DNA of 64,000 nt from Bradyrhizobiaceae bacterium PARB1. Its GTDB lineage: Bacteria > Pseudomonadota > Alphaproteobacteria > Rhizobiales > Xanthobacteraceae. The notes beneath the pieces were generated by a model, which had not been told where the DNA came from, did no database searches, and was given only the letters and a program-made list of their open reading frames with translations. The first letter of the stretch is position 1. The number at the start of each line of letters is the position of its first letter. The stretch covers positions 1,056,507 to 1,120,506 of the forward strand of contig NKIY01000001.1 in assembly GCA_002256345.1 (NCBI GenBank), in the 5' to 3' direction. The position numbers and the translations under genes were made by a program. This document shows positions 8,147 to 16,968 of the stretch, piece by piece.

Positions 8147-8704
8147 ATGCAAATCATCCCAACTGAAATTCACGACGTTCTGATTATCGAACCGAAGGTG
8201 CATGGGGATCAACGAGGCTTCTTTTTCGAAACCTTTCAAGCCGAACGATATGCTGCGGCCGGCCTTCACCGCCCCTTCGTCCAGGATAACCTGTCCCGAT
8301 CGACGCGTGGTGTCTTGCGTGGGTTACATCTGCAAAACCCGAGACCGCAGGGAAAGCTGGTGACCGTCGTACGTGGCGAGGTCCTCGATGTCGCTGTTGA
8401 CGTGCGTCTCGGTAGCCCCACCTTCGGACGTCACGTGGCAGTTTCTCTGACCGAAGACAATCGCCGGCAGCTTTGGGTTCCTCGCGGATTTGCGCATGGC
8501 TTTTTAGTTGTGTCGGAGACCGCTGATTTTCTCTACAAGTGCGATGATCTCTATAGTCCCGAAAGTGAGAAAATCATCGCGTGGAACGATCCGGATATTG
8601 GGATTAAATGGGGCGTCGATACGCCAAGTCTGTCCGTACGCGATGCGAAGGGCGCCCGGTTGAGTGATATCACTGCTGGACTACCCGAATATGGAACGAT
8701 CTGA
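8147..8704 (+). CDS. rfbC: dTDP-4-dehydrorhamnose 3,5-epimerase
   Basis: A 185-residue RmlC cupin enzyme that converts dTDP-4-keto-6-deoxyglucose to dTDP-4-keto-rhamnose in the cytoplasm. Visible signatures are GDQRGFFFETF, FVQDNLSRSTRGVLRGLHLQ (catalytic His61), DVAVDVRLGSPTFG and WVPRGFAHGFLV. Length matches the family. Its stop overlaps the rfbD start by one base (TGATG), so the two form a transcriptional and translational unit. The partners rfbA and rfbB are not in the window and must lie elsewhere. Product: dTDP-L-rhamnose for O-antigen or exopolysaccharide. Confidence 0.93.
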   Translation: MQIIPTEIHDVLIIEPKVHGDQRGFFFETFQAERYAAAGLHRPFVQDNLSRSTRGVLRGLHLQNPRPQGKLVTVVRGEVLDVAVDVRLGSPTFGRHVAVSLTEDNRRQLWVPRGFAHGFLVVSETADFLYKCDDLYSPESEKIIAWNDPDIGIKWGVDTPSLSVRDAKGARLSDITAGLPEYGTI

Positions 8705-9609
8705 TGCGCATTCTGCTAACCGGTGCAACCGGACAGGTCGGGAGTGCATTGTACCGACCTCTTTCGGCAGTCGGTAACGTTCTAAGCGTTGATCGTCACG
8801 TACTCGATCTTTCGCGACCCGACACCATTGCCATCGTGCTTGATCGGTTAAGGCCCGATCTGATCGTCAATCCGGCTGCCTACACGGCAGTAGATCTTGC
8901 CGAAGACGAGCGTGATATTGCATTTCGCGTTAATGGCGAGGCTCCAGGCACGATGGCACGCTGGGCGGCCGCCCATGACGTGCCTCTTGTTCATTTCTCG
9001 ACCGACTATCTGTTCGATGGTTCCGGGAACGTGCCGTGGTTGGAAGAGTCTCAACCGGCTCCGCTGTCCGTTTATGGGGCGAGCAAATTTGCTGGCGAAC
9101 AAGCAATCCGTGACGCCAACGGTCGTCATCTCATCGTGCGGACGTCCTGGGTCTACGCAGCGCAGGGGCGCAACTTTCTAAGAACGATCGCTCGACTGGC
9201 GCTTCAGCAGAGGGAATTGCGTGTCGTCACGGATCAGCGGGGCGCGCCGACATCGGCTCGCATCATCGCGGACGCGGTCGTGAGGATCCTCCAACAGGAA
9301 CTCGCCGGTGACCTCTTCCAGGACAGGGGCGGCGCGATCAATCTGACAGCATCGGGCGTGACGAGCTGGTACGGCTTCGCTATCGCAATCATCGATGGAA
9401 TGAAGCAGCGGGGGGCTTCGCTCGCCGTAGAAAACGTGAGGCCGATCGCAACTTCGGATTATCCGACAAAGGCAGTTCGGCCACTCAATAGCCGGCTTGA
9501 TCAACGCCGGCTCCGCGAGCTCTTCAAGATCCAGATGCCGTTCTGGCAGGAGGCGCTCGAAGTGGAACTGAACACCCATTTCTGGGTGTCCAGAAGTGAA
9601 ACGCACTGA
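8704..9609 (+). CDS. rfbD: dTDP-4-dehydrorhamnose reductase
   Basis: A 301-residue RmlD/SDR-type enzyme that reduces dTDP-4-keto-rhamnose to dTDP-L-rhamnose using NAD(P)H. The N-terminal Rossmann motif is GATGQVGSAL, followed by NPAAYTAVDLAEDE, HFSTDYLFDG and the catalytic YGASKFAGE (YxxxK). Length is normal for the family. It starts inside the rfbC stop codon. It ends the plus-strand run that began with the PqqD-HprK gene. Confidence 0.93.
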   Translation: MRILLTGATGQVGSALYRPLSAVGNVLSVDRHVLDLSRPDTIAIVLDRLRPDLIVNPAAYTAVDLAEDERDIAFRVNGEAPGTMARWAAAHDVPLVHFSTDYLFDGSGNVPWLEESQPAPLSVYGASKFAGEQAIRDANGRHLIVRTSWVYAAQGRNFLRTIARLALQQRELRVVTDQRGAPTSARIIADAVVRILQQELAGDLFQDRGGAINLTASGVTSWYGFAIAIIDGMKQRGASLAVENVRPIATSDYPTKAVRPLNSRLDQRRLRELFKIQMPFWQEALEVELNTHFWVSRSETH

Positions 9610-9698
9610 ATGACTGTATCGGTCATCAAACTGGCTCGTGAAGCCCCCAATTTGAACGGGGCACCGGTCTGCCTTACGAGACAATCAAACGACTATCG

Positions 9699-9932
9699 CT
9701 AGGCCGATACGGGGGATCGTGCTGCCCCAACTTTGGTGCGAAGCACGTGATTGGTCGGCTTCGAATGCGACTTCAGATTTAGCCGAGGGCAGGTCTTCGA
9801 AGCAATCGTCCGCGATCGTTCCGCCGATTGACTTGCTACAATCTGACGAAGGGCGATCAGCTCGCGCATTTCGATCGCCAACGCCTCAGCCGTGTCTACC
9901 ATCGCAGTCAGTTGTGTTAGGGACATACTCAT
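9699..9932 (-). CDS. Small hypothetical protein, paralog A
   Basis: A 77-residue protein starting at ATG 9932 with ggagggaggg upstream; a second ATG 6 nt later is also possible. The N-terminal 30 residues (MSMSLTQLTAMVDTAEALAI then EMRELIALRQ) form an amphipathic helix and match the start of the next minus-strand small gene at 10195-10359. The C-terminal part is basic. No known family was recognised. The good ribosome site and the shared N-terminus argue that it is expressed. Confidence 0.55.
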   Translation of the reverse strand: MSMSLTQLTAMVDTAEALAIEMRELIALRQIVASQSAERSRTIASKTCPRLNLKSHSKPTNHVLRTKVGAARSPVSA

Positions 9933-10194
9933 CGCACCCTCCCTCCGGACATTGAAGCCCGTCTCGTGAGATGAGTATTAGCTGTTTTAATAAGGTTCAA
10001 ATAATATTTGTGTCGATAAATTGCTGGACTATACAATTCTCGCCGGATGAGAACGGCAGTGACTACACTTGGTAGACTTCTTTCTCTGGCTTCTATCGTG
10101 TCTTGCTAAGGTCGTATCTATTGTTAAGTGCAACTTAAGCGTTGGTCGATTTCAAAAATGATCGAACCGCTTACTCCCGGCCACAAATCTATAT

Positions 10195-10359
10195 TCAGAA
10201 TCTAACGCGGAACCGCGGGCGCTTCCGTGCAGGGATGTGCGAGCGTTTGAACAACGATCTCGCAAGGCGTTTCCTCAATGCGACCAATTCTTTTACTTCG
10301 CCTGCGAAGCTTTCTACAGAGTTTGCAAGCGAAGCAAGCCTATCCACCGAAACACTCAT
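10195..10359 (-). CDS. Small basic hypothetical protein, paralog B
   Basis: A 54-residue protein read directly from the minus strand: ATG at 10359, TGA at 10195-10197. A near-ideal ribosome site (aaggagg) lies 4 nt before the start. Residues 1-30 (MSVSVDRLASLANSVESFAG then EVKELVALRK) align with paralog A at 12 of 30 positions without gaps; both share an E-x-x-E-L-x-A-L-R core. The tail is strongly basic (KRSHIPARKRPRFRVRF), suggesting nucleic-acid or membrane contact. Function unknown. Confidence 0.6.
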   Translation of the reverse strand: MSVSVDRLASLANSVESFAGEVKELVALRKRLARSLFKRSHIPARKRPRFRVRF

Positions 10360-11101
10360 TGCTCCTCCTTAAATGAGCTAATGAGAGTGGCACTGAAAGC
10401 TGATTGAGCGGAGGTATTAAATTTAAAAAACGACATGGGTTCTTATCCGTTGAGAAAATATCTTGGTTAAGAAAACAGGGATACCCGCTTCGTTATCTTT
10501 GACGCTGAGTATCTCTGATCTACTCGGTAAACAATTTTACTAAGAGAGGGCAACGTGCTGCCGGATCGGCGATCAATCGGTTCGTCATAACTAGTGTATT
10601 GACAGAGTGTCTACCATCAGCGCCCTCCAGGCAAATGACGGAATTTCACAAAGCGGGGATGTCTGCTTCTAGTAGCTAGATCGAGCGGAGGTGATGCAGA
10701 AATCCGGGTCGGCAAGCGCCGCAGAGCAGTTTAGAATAAAATCCGGAGCAGAGCGCGCCCGCCGCCGCGAGGATGTTGCTCGTGGTTTTCCAGTGAGTTC
10801 CTGAAAGAGGGGACCGTATCGGCTAGCTGATGATGTGGCGCTTGCTACGATCTCTAAGGAGTTCAGGAATCTGCTTCGCGGGATAGTCTCGGTCGGAGGT
10901 TCACGGTGTCCCATCGTTCAAAAGGGGCAACTTCCAGACAAGACGCGCGAACGGCCTCCGGGCACGTAGAGGTGCGGATCGGTGAGAGTCTGCCTGCACC
11001 GTTCGCCAAGCGCAGATCAGCGTCATGCGCTGGCTTGCAGAAGCGCCGCGATCAACGCGAGCGTGTTCACAGTCGCTACAACACCTTGATGGAGAATTTC
11101 A
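10360..11101. other. Long intergenic stretch, no supported gene
   Basis: About 740 bp. The first 250 bp are AT-rich and should hold the promoter of the small minus-strand gene. The rest contains short overlapping frames on both strands (for example 10669-10914 minus and 10906-11193 plus) with no family and no ribosome site. The last 100 bp should carry the promoter of the isochorismatase-led operon. No hairpin terminator was found. Confidence 0.4.
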
Positions 11102-11746
11102 ATGTCGTTTCAGGAAATGCTGACGCCGCAGAACAGTGCCATCGCGCTGATCGACTACCAGCCGGCGATGTTCCAGGGCGTTCAGTCGCATGATCGTCTG
11201 GTGACCATGAACAATGTGCAGATCCTCGCCAAAGCTGCAAAACTGTTCAAGATCCCGACTGTACTTACTACTGTCGCCAAGGATTCATTCTCCGGTCCGT
11301 TCATTCCGGAAGTGACAGAGCTATTTCCGGGCCACGACATCATCGATCGCACCTCGATGAACTCTTGGCTCGATCCGAACTTCCGCAAGGCCGTTGCTGC
11401 CACTGGCCGCAAGAAGTTCGTCATCGCGGGTTTGTGGACCGAAGCCTGCGTGATCTTCCCGACCCTCGACATGCTGCGCGAAGGTTTCGAGATCTATATC
11501 CCGGCCGATGCGTGCGGCGATCTCTCGCTGGAAGCGCATGAGCGTGCGATGCAGCGTGCCATTCAGGCCGGTGCGGTGCCGATTACCTCGTCGCAATATG
11601 CTTATGAGCTGCAGCAGGACTGGGCGCGCAGCGAGACCTATGACGGCATGATGGAGATCCAGAAGGCGCATTCGCCTTACGGCATCCAGATCCGCTTTTC
11701 GAAGTGGGCGCTGGGCGATCATGCCTCCGAAGGCGGCGCGAAGTAA
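11102..11746 (+). CDS. Isochorismatase-like cysteine hydrolase (YcaC type)
   Basis: A 214-residue alpha/beta hydrolase of the isochorismatase-like family. The Asp-Lys-Cys catalytic set is visible: Asp18 in ALIDYQPAM, a Lys near residue 60 in TTVAKDS, and Cys116 in GLWTEACVIFPTLD, preceded by the family's cis-peptide region. It most resembles YcaC-type proteins of unknown substrate rather than true isochorismatases. A ggag ribosome site lies upstream. It is the first gene of a plus-strand block with XapX and a large amidohydrolase, so amide hydrolysis is likely. Confidence 0.85.
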   Translation: MSFQEMLTPQNSAIALIDYQPAMFQGVQSHDRLVTMNNVQILAKAAKLFKIPTVLTTVAKDSFSGPFIPEVTELFPGHDIIDRTSMNSWLDPNFRKAVAATGRKKFVIAGLWTEACVIFPTLDMLREGFEIYIPADACGDLSLEAHERAMQRAIQAGAVPITSSQYAYELQQDWARSETYDGMMEIQKAHSPYGIQIRFSKWALGDHASEGGAK

Positions 11747-11763
11747 CGGCGGGAGATGACAGC

Positions 11764-12051
11764 ATGAGAGTGTATGTGATCTCGGCCGGCGCCGGCCTTC
11801 TGGTCGGCATCATCTATAGCCTGATCAACGTGCGTTCTCCGGCGCCGCCGATCGTTGCGCTGATCGGACTGCTGGGCATGCTGGTCGGCGAGCAACTGCC
11901 GCCCCTTGTGAAGGGGCTCTGGCAGAGCACGCCGGTCACGCATTCCTGGTTGCATCAGGTCAAGCCGCATATGTTCGGCCATTTGCCAAAGGGGCAGCAA
12001 GCGGATGTAAAGCCGGTTGCCGCTACCTCCAAGCCCTCGACTGAAGGCTAG
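11764..12051 (+). CDS. XapX domain membrane protein
   Basis: A 95-residue protein with two predicted membrane helices: VYVISAGAGLLVGIIYSLI and IVALIGLLGMLVGEQL, joined by the conserved NVRSPAPP loop that marks XapX proteins. The soluble tail is basic. ATG 11764 is chosen because gggagatg lies just upstream and the protein begins at the first helix; a longer reading would start inside the previous gene. It follows the isochorismatase-like gene after 17 bp. The family often sits beside hydrolase genes; no activity is known. Confidence 0.8.
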   Translation: MRVYVISAGAGLLVGIIYSLINVRSPAPPIVALIGLLGMLVGEQLPPLVKGLWQSTPVTHSWLHQVKPHMFGHLPKGQQADVKPVAATSKPSTEG

Positions 12052-12098
12052 CGGCGACGCCGCTGGCACATTTCATTCTTGCATCACGGAGCGTCATT

Positions 12099-13985
12099 AT
12101 GAGTGAGCCTGAGACCGCCGATCTGATTCTCCATCACGGTCTGTTCACAACGCTCGACCGGTCCAATCCGACCGCGAGTGCTGTCGCGATCAAGAATGGG
12201 CGCTTCCTGCGGGTCGGCAATGATGCCGAAGTGATGGCGCTGGCGGGCCCGAAGACGAGGCGGGTCGATCTTAAGGGCAAGCGCGTGCTACCGGGCTTGA
12301 TCGACAATCATCTCCACATCATTCGTGGCGGTCTGAACTTCAATATGGAGCTACGCTGGGACGGCGTGCGCAGCATGTCGGATGCGATGAACATGCTCAA
12401 GCGGCAGGTAGCGGTGACTCCGCCGCCACAATGGGTGCGTGTTGTCGGTGGTTTCACCGAACATCAGTTCGTCGAGAAGCGCCTGCCGACCATCGAGGAA
12501 CTGAATGCGGTTGCGCCTGACACGCCAGTCTTCATCCTGCATCTCTATGACCGCGCGCTGCTGAACAGCGCTGCGCTGCGCGCTGTGGGTTATACGAAAG
12601 ATACGCCGAACCCGCCGGGCGGCGAAATCCTGCGCGATGCCAACGGCAATCCGAACGGTCTGCTGCTGGCAAAGCCGAATGCCGGCATTCTCTACGCGAC
12701 CCTAGCCAAAGGCCCGAAGCTGCCTTTTGATTATCAGGTTAATTCGACCCGCCATTTTATGCGCGAGCTGAATCGTCTTGGTGTCACCGGCGCCATCGAT
12801 GCAGGCGGTGGCTTCCAGAACTATCCGGAAGACTACGAGGTCATCCAGAATTTACATGATGAGGATCAGCTCACCATCCGTCTCGCCTATAACCTGTTCA
12901 CGCAGAAGCCGAAGGGCGAGAAGGACGACTTCTTGAACTGGACGAAGACGTCGAAATACAAGCAGGGCGACGACTATTTCCGCCACAACGGTGCCGGCGA
13001 GATGCTGGTGTTCTCCGCTGCCGATTTCGAGGATTTCCGCCAGCCGCGACCGGACATGGAGCCGGAGATGGAAGGCGAGCTGGAGGAGGTTGTCCGCATT
13101 CTCGCGGAGAACCGCTGGCCGTGGCGTTTGCATTCGACTTATGACGAGACCATCAGTCGAGCGCTCGACGTCTTCGAGCGCGTCAATCAGGACATTCCGC
13201 TCGAAGGCCTGAACTGGTTCTTCGATCACGCCGAGACGATTTCGGACCAGTCCATCGACCGTATCGCCGCGCTGGGCGGCGGCATCGCGGTTCAGCACCG
13301 CATGGCCTATCAGGGCGAGTATTTCGTCGAGCGCTATGGTCACGGCGCCGCCGAAGCTACGCCGCCGGTGGCCAAGATCCTCGCCAAGGGTGTCAAGGTC
13401 TCCGCTGGTACCGATGCGACGCGCGTGGCGTCCTATAATCCGTGGGTTTCGCTGTCCTGGCTGGTGACGGGTCGTACTGTTGGCGGCATGCGGCTCTATC
13501 CGCAGCGCAATTGCCTGGATCGTGAAACGGCACTGCGGATGTGGACGGAGAACACCACCTGGTTCTCTAACGAAGAGGGTAAGAAGGGCCGCATCCAGGC
13601 CGGCCAGCTTGCCGATCTGATCGTGCCAGATCGTGACTTCTTTGCCTGCAGCGAGGACGAGATCTCCGATATCTCGTCGGTGCTGACAGTAGTCGGTGGC
13701 AAGGTCGTCTTTGGTGCCGGCGACTTCGCGAAGTTCGATGACACCACGCCGCCGCCGGCGATGCCGGACTGGTCGCCGGTGCGCACCTTCGGTGGCTACG
13801 GCGCTTGGGCTGAACCCTCGGTAAACGGCAGCGTTGTCGCGCAAAAGATGGCGATGAGCTGCGGCTGCGCGAGCAATTGCGGCGTGCATGGTCATAACCA
13901 TGCGACGGCGTGGTCGAGCAAACTGCCGATCTCCGATCTCAAGAGCTTCTGGGGCGCGCTCGGCTGTGCCTGCTGGGCGGTGTGA
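12099..13985 (+). CDS. Amidohydrolase (YtcJ-like) with Cys/His-rich tail
   Basis: A 628-residue metal-dependent amidohydrolase of the amidohydrolase_3 group. The N-terminal composite beta domain leads to GLIDNHLHIIRGG, whose HxH binds metal. Further ligands are expected at HSTYDE and FDHAET, with the catalytic Asp in SAGTDATR. The family's C-terminal LADLIVPDRDFF strand is present. Beyond the usual end (after about residue 560) there is an extra segment with CGCASNCGVHGHNHA (Cys588, 590, 594; His597, 599, 601) and a final GCACWAV. That tail looks like a metal-binding or maturation element. Substrate is probably a cyclic or N-acyl amide; no specific assignment is possible. Confidence 0.85.
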   Translation: MSEPETADLILHHGLFTTLDRSNPTASAVAIKNGRFLRVGNDAEVMALAGPKTRRVDLKGKRVLPGLIDNHLHIIRGGLNFNMELRWDGVRSMSDAMNMLKRQVAVTPPPQWVRVVGGFTEHQFVEKRLPTIEELNAVAPDTPVFILHLYDRALLNSAALRAVGYTKDTPNPPGGEILRDANGNPNGLLLAKPNAGILYATLAKGPKLPFDYQVNSTRHFMRELNRLGVTGAIDAGGGFQNYPEDYEVIQNLHDEDQLTIRLAYNLFTQKPKGEKDDFLNWTKTSKYKQGDDYFRHNGAGEMLVFSAADFEDFRQPRPDMEPEMEGELEEVVRILAENRWPWRLHSTYDETISRALDVFERVNQDIPLEGLNWFFDHAETISDQSIDRIAALGGGIAVQHRMAYQGEYFVERYGHGAAEATPPVAKILAKGVKVSAGTDATRVASYNPWVSLSWLVTGRTVGGMRLYPQRNCLDRETALRMWTENTTWFSNEEGKKGRIQAGQLADLIVPDRDFFACSEDEISDISSVLTVVGGKVVFGAGDFAKFDDTTPPPAMPDWSPVRTFGGYGAWAEPSVNGSVVAQKMAMSCGCASNCGVHGHNHATAWSSKLPISDLKSFWGALGCACWAV

Positions 13986-13986
13986 G

Positions 13987-14418
13987 TTGAACGGTATAGC
14001 TTCTATCGGATGGCGCCTGATCGGCGCTGTGCCGGTCCGGTGGTTCGCCCTGCTATGCTTGTGCGCAGCCTATCTGCAGGGCGGCCTCGTCAAGGCGTTC
14101 GACTTCCGGGGCGCGCTCGCCGAGATGACGCATTTCGGCCTGCAGCCGGCGGCGCCATTCGCGGTGATCGTGATCGTGCTGGAGCTCGGTGCGTCGGCGA
14201 TGATCCTCACTGGCATCGGGCGCTGGTTCGGCGCGTTGTCACTCGGCGGCTTCACGCTGATGGCGACATTCATGGCGAACCGTTTCTGGGAAATGGCGCC
14301 GCCGGAACGCTTCGGCGCCGCGAATTCATTCTTCGAACATATCGGCCTGTGCGGCGGTTTCCTGCTGGTGGCGTGGTATGATCTTAATATGCGTGCCGAA
14401 GGGCAGGGGCATGAGTGA
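13987..14418 (+). CDS. DoxX-family membrane protein
   Basis: A protein of about 143 residues with four hydrophobic segments (WFALLCLCAAYLQGGLVKAF, FAVIVIVLELGASAMIL, ALSLGGFTLMATFMANRF, HIGLCGGFLLVAWY), the DoxX layout. The start is uncertain: TTG at 13987, one base after the upstream stop, best fits the domain, and an earlier GTG at 13966 is possible. The 3' end overlaps the MFS gene by 8 nt. DoxX-like proteins are linked to redox or quinone chemistry at the membrane, but this copy's role is unknown. Confidence 0.75.
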   Translation: MNGIASIGWRLIGAVPVRWFALLCLCAAYLQGGLVKAFDFRGALAEMTHFGLQPAAPFAVIVIVLELGASAMILTGIGRWFGALSLGGFTLMATFMANRFWEMAPPERFGAANSFFEHIGLCGGFLLVAWYDLNMRAEGQGHE

Positions 14419-16051
14419 CATAGCAAAGCCCGCAGCGACATCGAGCGCCTTCGCGCCATTCCAGCAGATCGTCTTCACTATCATCTGGACGGCGACGGTG
14501 CTGGGCAATACTGGCAGCTTCATGCGTGACGTCGCCAGTTCGTGGCTTGTGACGGACCTGTCCGCTTCGCCAGCTGCGGTATCGATGATCCAGGCTGCAG
14601 GAACGCTGCCGATCTTCCTGTTCGCGATCCCGGCGGGTGTTCTTTCGGACATTCTCGATCGTCGCAAATTCCTGATTGCCGTGCAGGTGCTATTGGCCTC
14701 GGTCAGCGTGACATTGGCATTGCTTGCCTTGAACGGCTGGCTGACCGTCAATCTTCTGATTGTGCTGACCTTCATCGGCGGTGTCGGCGCGGCACTCGCC
14801 GGCCCGGCATGGCAGGCTATCGTGTCGGAGCTGGTGCCGCGGCAGGACATCAAGAGCGCGGTTGCGCTGAATTCGCTCGGCGTCAATATCGCGCGGTCGA
14901 TCGGGCCTGCCGCGGGGGGCCTTTTGCTCGCATCGTTCGGTGCTGCCGTGACTTACGGCGCTGATGTTGCAAGCTATATTTTCGTCATCGCAGCACTGAT
15001 GTGGTGGCCGCGCGCGAAAAGTGATCAGGACGAACTGTCCGAGCGCTTCTTCGGCGCCTTTCGTGCGGGCTTGCGCTATACAAGGTCCAGTCGCGAGCTT
15101 CATGTTGTCCTGCTGCGCGCGGCGATCTTCTTTGCATTTGCAAGTTCCGTGTGGGCATTGCTTCCGTTGGTCGCGCGCAATCTGCTCGGCGGTGATGCCG
15201 GCTTTTATGGTGTGTTGCTCGGCGCTGTAGGTGCTGGCGCCATTGGCGGCGCATTGGTGCTGCCACGGTTGCGCACCGTGTTTGATTCCGATCGTCTGCT
15301 GCTGTTGTCCGCTATCTTGACGTCGGTGGTGATGGCTATCCTGGCCCTGGCGCCGCCGAAATGGATCGCGGTACCGGTTCTGTTGTTGCTCGGCGCAGCC
15401 TGGATCGCTGCGCTCACGACCTTCAGCGGGGTTGCTCAGGCCGTGCTGCCGAACTGGGTACGCGGACGTGGCCTTGCCGTCTATCTGATGGTGTTCAACG
15501 GTGCGATGGCGGCTGGCAGCGTCGGCTGGGGCGCGATCGCACAGGCGTTCGATTTGCGGCTGGCTTTGCTTGCCAGCGCGGCTGGTCTGTTCGTCATCGC
15601 CTTCATCATGCACCGGGTGAAACTGCCGGCCGGTGAAGCCGACTTGACGCCGTCCAATCATTGGCCGGAGCCGCTGACCTCCGAAGCGATCGAACATGAC
15701 CGCGGTCCGGTGTTGATCCTGATCGAATACCGGATCCTACGTGAGAACCGCGTACCATTCTTCGCGTGCCTGAAGCGGCTTGCAGCGGCGCGGCGTCGCG
15801 ATGGCGCTTACGGTTGGGGCATCACCGAGGACGCGAGCGACCCCGAGAAGATCGTCGAACGGTTCATGGTGGAATCCTGGGCCGAGCATCTGCGTCAGCA
15901 TCATCGTGTCTCGCGCGCCGATGCCGATGTGCAGCGTGACACCGTGCAGTTCCATATCGGGCCGCAGCCGCCGGTCGTGCGCCATTTCCTCGCGCTGGAC
16001 CTCCACAATCCCATGTTGCCGCTTCAGTCCGAAGACGCACACCCTGCATGA
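14411..16051 (+). CDS. MFS exporter (MFS_3 / EntS-like)
   Basis: A 546-residue major facilitator with about 12 membrane helices in residues 20-420, for example IPAGVLSDILDRRKFLIA, the cytoplasmic loop 2-3 motif of the family. The last 120 residues are soluble (LILIEYRILRENRVPFFACL through VVRHFLALDLHNPM) and resemble the antibiotic-monooxygenase-like domain found at the end of MFS_3 proteins. The ATG at 14411 is preferred over 14378 because ggcagggg precedes it. The stop overlaps the next start (ATGA). It probably exports a small metabolite; the substrate is unknown. Confidence 0.85.
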   Translation: MSDIAKPAATSSAFAPFQQIVFTIIWTATVLGNTGSFMRDVASSWLVTDLSASPAAVSMIQAAGTLPIFLFAIPAGVLSDILDRRKFLIAVQVLLASVSVTLALLALNGWLTVNLLIVLTFIGGVGAALAGPAWQAIVSELVPRQDIKSAVALNSLGVNIARSIGPAAGGLLLASFGAAVTYGADVASYIFVIAALMWWPRAKSDQDELSERFFGAFRAGLRYTRSSRELHVVLLRAAIFFAFASSVWALLPLVARNLLGGDAGFYGVLLGAVGAGAIGGALVLPRLRTVFDSDRLLLLSAILTSVVMAILALAPPKWIAVPVLLLLGAAWIAALTTFSGVAQAVLPNWVRGRGLAVYLMVFNGAMAAGSVGWGAIAQAFDLRLALLASAAGLFVIAFIMHRVKLPAGEADLTPSNHWPEPLTSEAIEHDRGPVLILIEYRILRENRVPFFACLKRLAAARRRDGAYGWGITEDASDPEKIVERFMVESWAEHLRQHHRVSRADADVQRDTVQFHIGPQPPVVRHFLALDLHNPMLPLQSEDAHPA

Positions 16052-16968
16052 CAAGGACGAGTTTGATGCGCCGATCCCTCACAATAAAGGTCGCTCTGTC
16101 TATCCTGGCCCTTGCCTTGGTCCAGCCATCCTCAGCTCGCGAGGTCAAGCCAACGACGAATTATGCGGTCGGGCCGCAATACGATACGACCCATGTCTAT
16201 GTGGCGCCCGAGGATGTAGACCGCTTCGTGGATAGCTTTGTCGCGACCTTTGGTGGCAAGAGCACGAAGCAGGTCATAGCCACCGTCACGCCGACGCCAA
16301 GCAGCACCAGCTCGCAGCTCGTACTGACCCCCGTCGGCTCGGTCTCGGTGTTCGGCTTCAAGACGCCAATCCCGTATCCGTTCGGTCATGAGCGCACGGG
16401 TTATCTCGTCGCCGACATCGACGCCGCCGTGCGGGCGGCCAAGGACGCTGGTGCTGGCGTTCTGGTCACGACATTCCCGGATCCGATCGGACGTGACGCG
16501 GTGGTGCAGTGGCCGGGCGGCGTGAGTATGCAGCTCTACTGGCACACGACAGTGCCGTCCTATCCCGACCTGCAGACAGTTCCCGAAAACCGCGTCTATG
16601 TTCCCGCCGAGAAGGTAACCGAATTCGTCAAGGGCTTCTTGAAGTTCTCGAAGGGCAATATCGTCTCCGATGAGGCGAAGGCACCTGGTGTCGAGATCGG
16701 TCGGCCGAACGACAGCTACCGCCGTATCCGGCTGGCCTCGAAATTCGGCAAGATGACCGTGCTGGTGACCGACGGCCGCCTGCCTTATCCGTATGGTCAC
16801 GAACTCACCGGCTACGAGGTAACCTCGCTGGACGATACGCTTGCGAAGGCGAAAGTGGCTGGTGTGACAGTGCTGGTCGAGCCTTATATGGCCGACCGTC
16901 GCCGTGCTGCCGTCGTCAAGTTTCCTGGAGGTTATGTTGCGGAGATTCACGCAGCATCCGCGCCATAG
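16048..16968 (+). CDS. Exported VOC (glyoxalase-like) protein
   Basis: A 306-residue protein with a signal peptide (basic MTRTSLMRRS, hydrophobic VALSILALALVQ, cleavage near SSA/REV). The mature part has two similar halves with VOC features: THVYVAPEDVDRFVDSFVATF and ENRVYVPAEKVTEFVKGFLKF, each followed by YPFGHERTGY or YPYGHELTGY. The internal duplication fits the paired beta-alpha-beta-beta-beta modules of the glyoxalase superfamily. A periplasmic location is unusual for VOC enzymes. The gene overlaps the MFS stop by 4 nt and its 3' end contains the start of the porin gene. Confidence 0.8.
   Translation: MTRTSLMRRSLTIKVALSILALALVQPSSAREVKPTTNYAVGPQYDTTHVYVAPEDVDRFVDSFVATFGGKSTKQVIATVTPTPSSTSSQLVLTPVGSVSVFGFKTPIPYPFGHERTGYLVADIDAAVRAAKDAGAGVLVTTFPDPIGRDAVVQWPGGVSMQLYWHTTVPSYPDLQTVPENRVYVPAEKVTEFVKGFLKFSKGNIVSDEAKAPGVEIGRPNDSYRRIRLASKFGKMTVLVTDGRLPYPYGHELTGYEVTSLDDTLAKAKVAGVTVLVEPYMADRRRAAVVKFPGGYVAEIHAASAP

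Noticed and set aside
10906..11193. 95-codon plus-strand frame before the isochorismatase-like gene
   Set aside because: It overlaps the real gene in another frame, starts with GTG without a ribosome site and has low-complexity Arg/Ala composition.
12064..12088. Apparent sigma-54 site tggcac...ttgca before the amidohydrolase
   Set aside because: The spacing between the GG and GC elements is 14 nt instead of the required 10.
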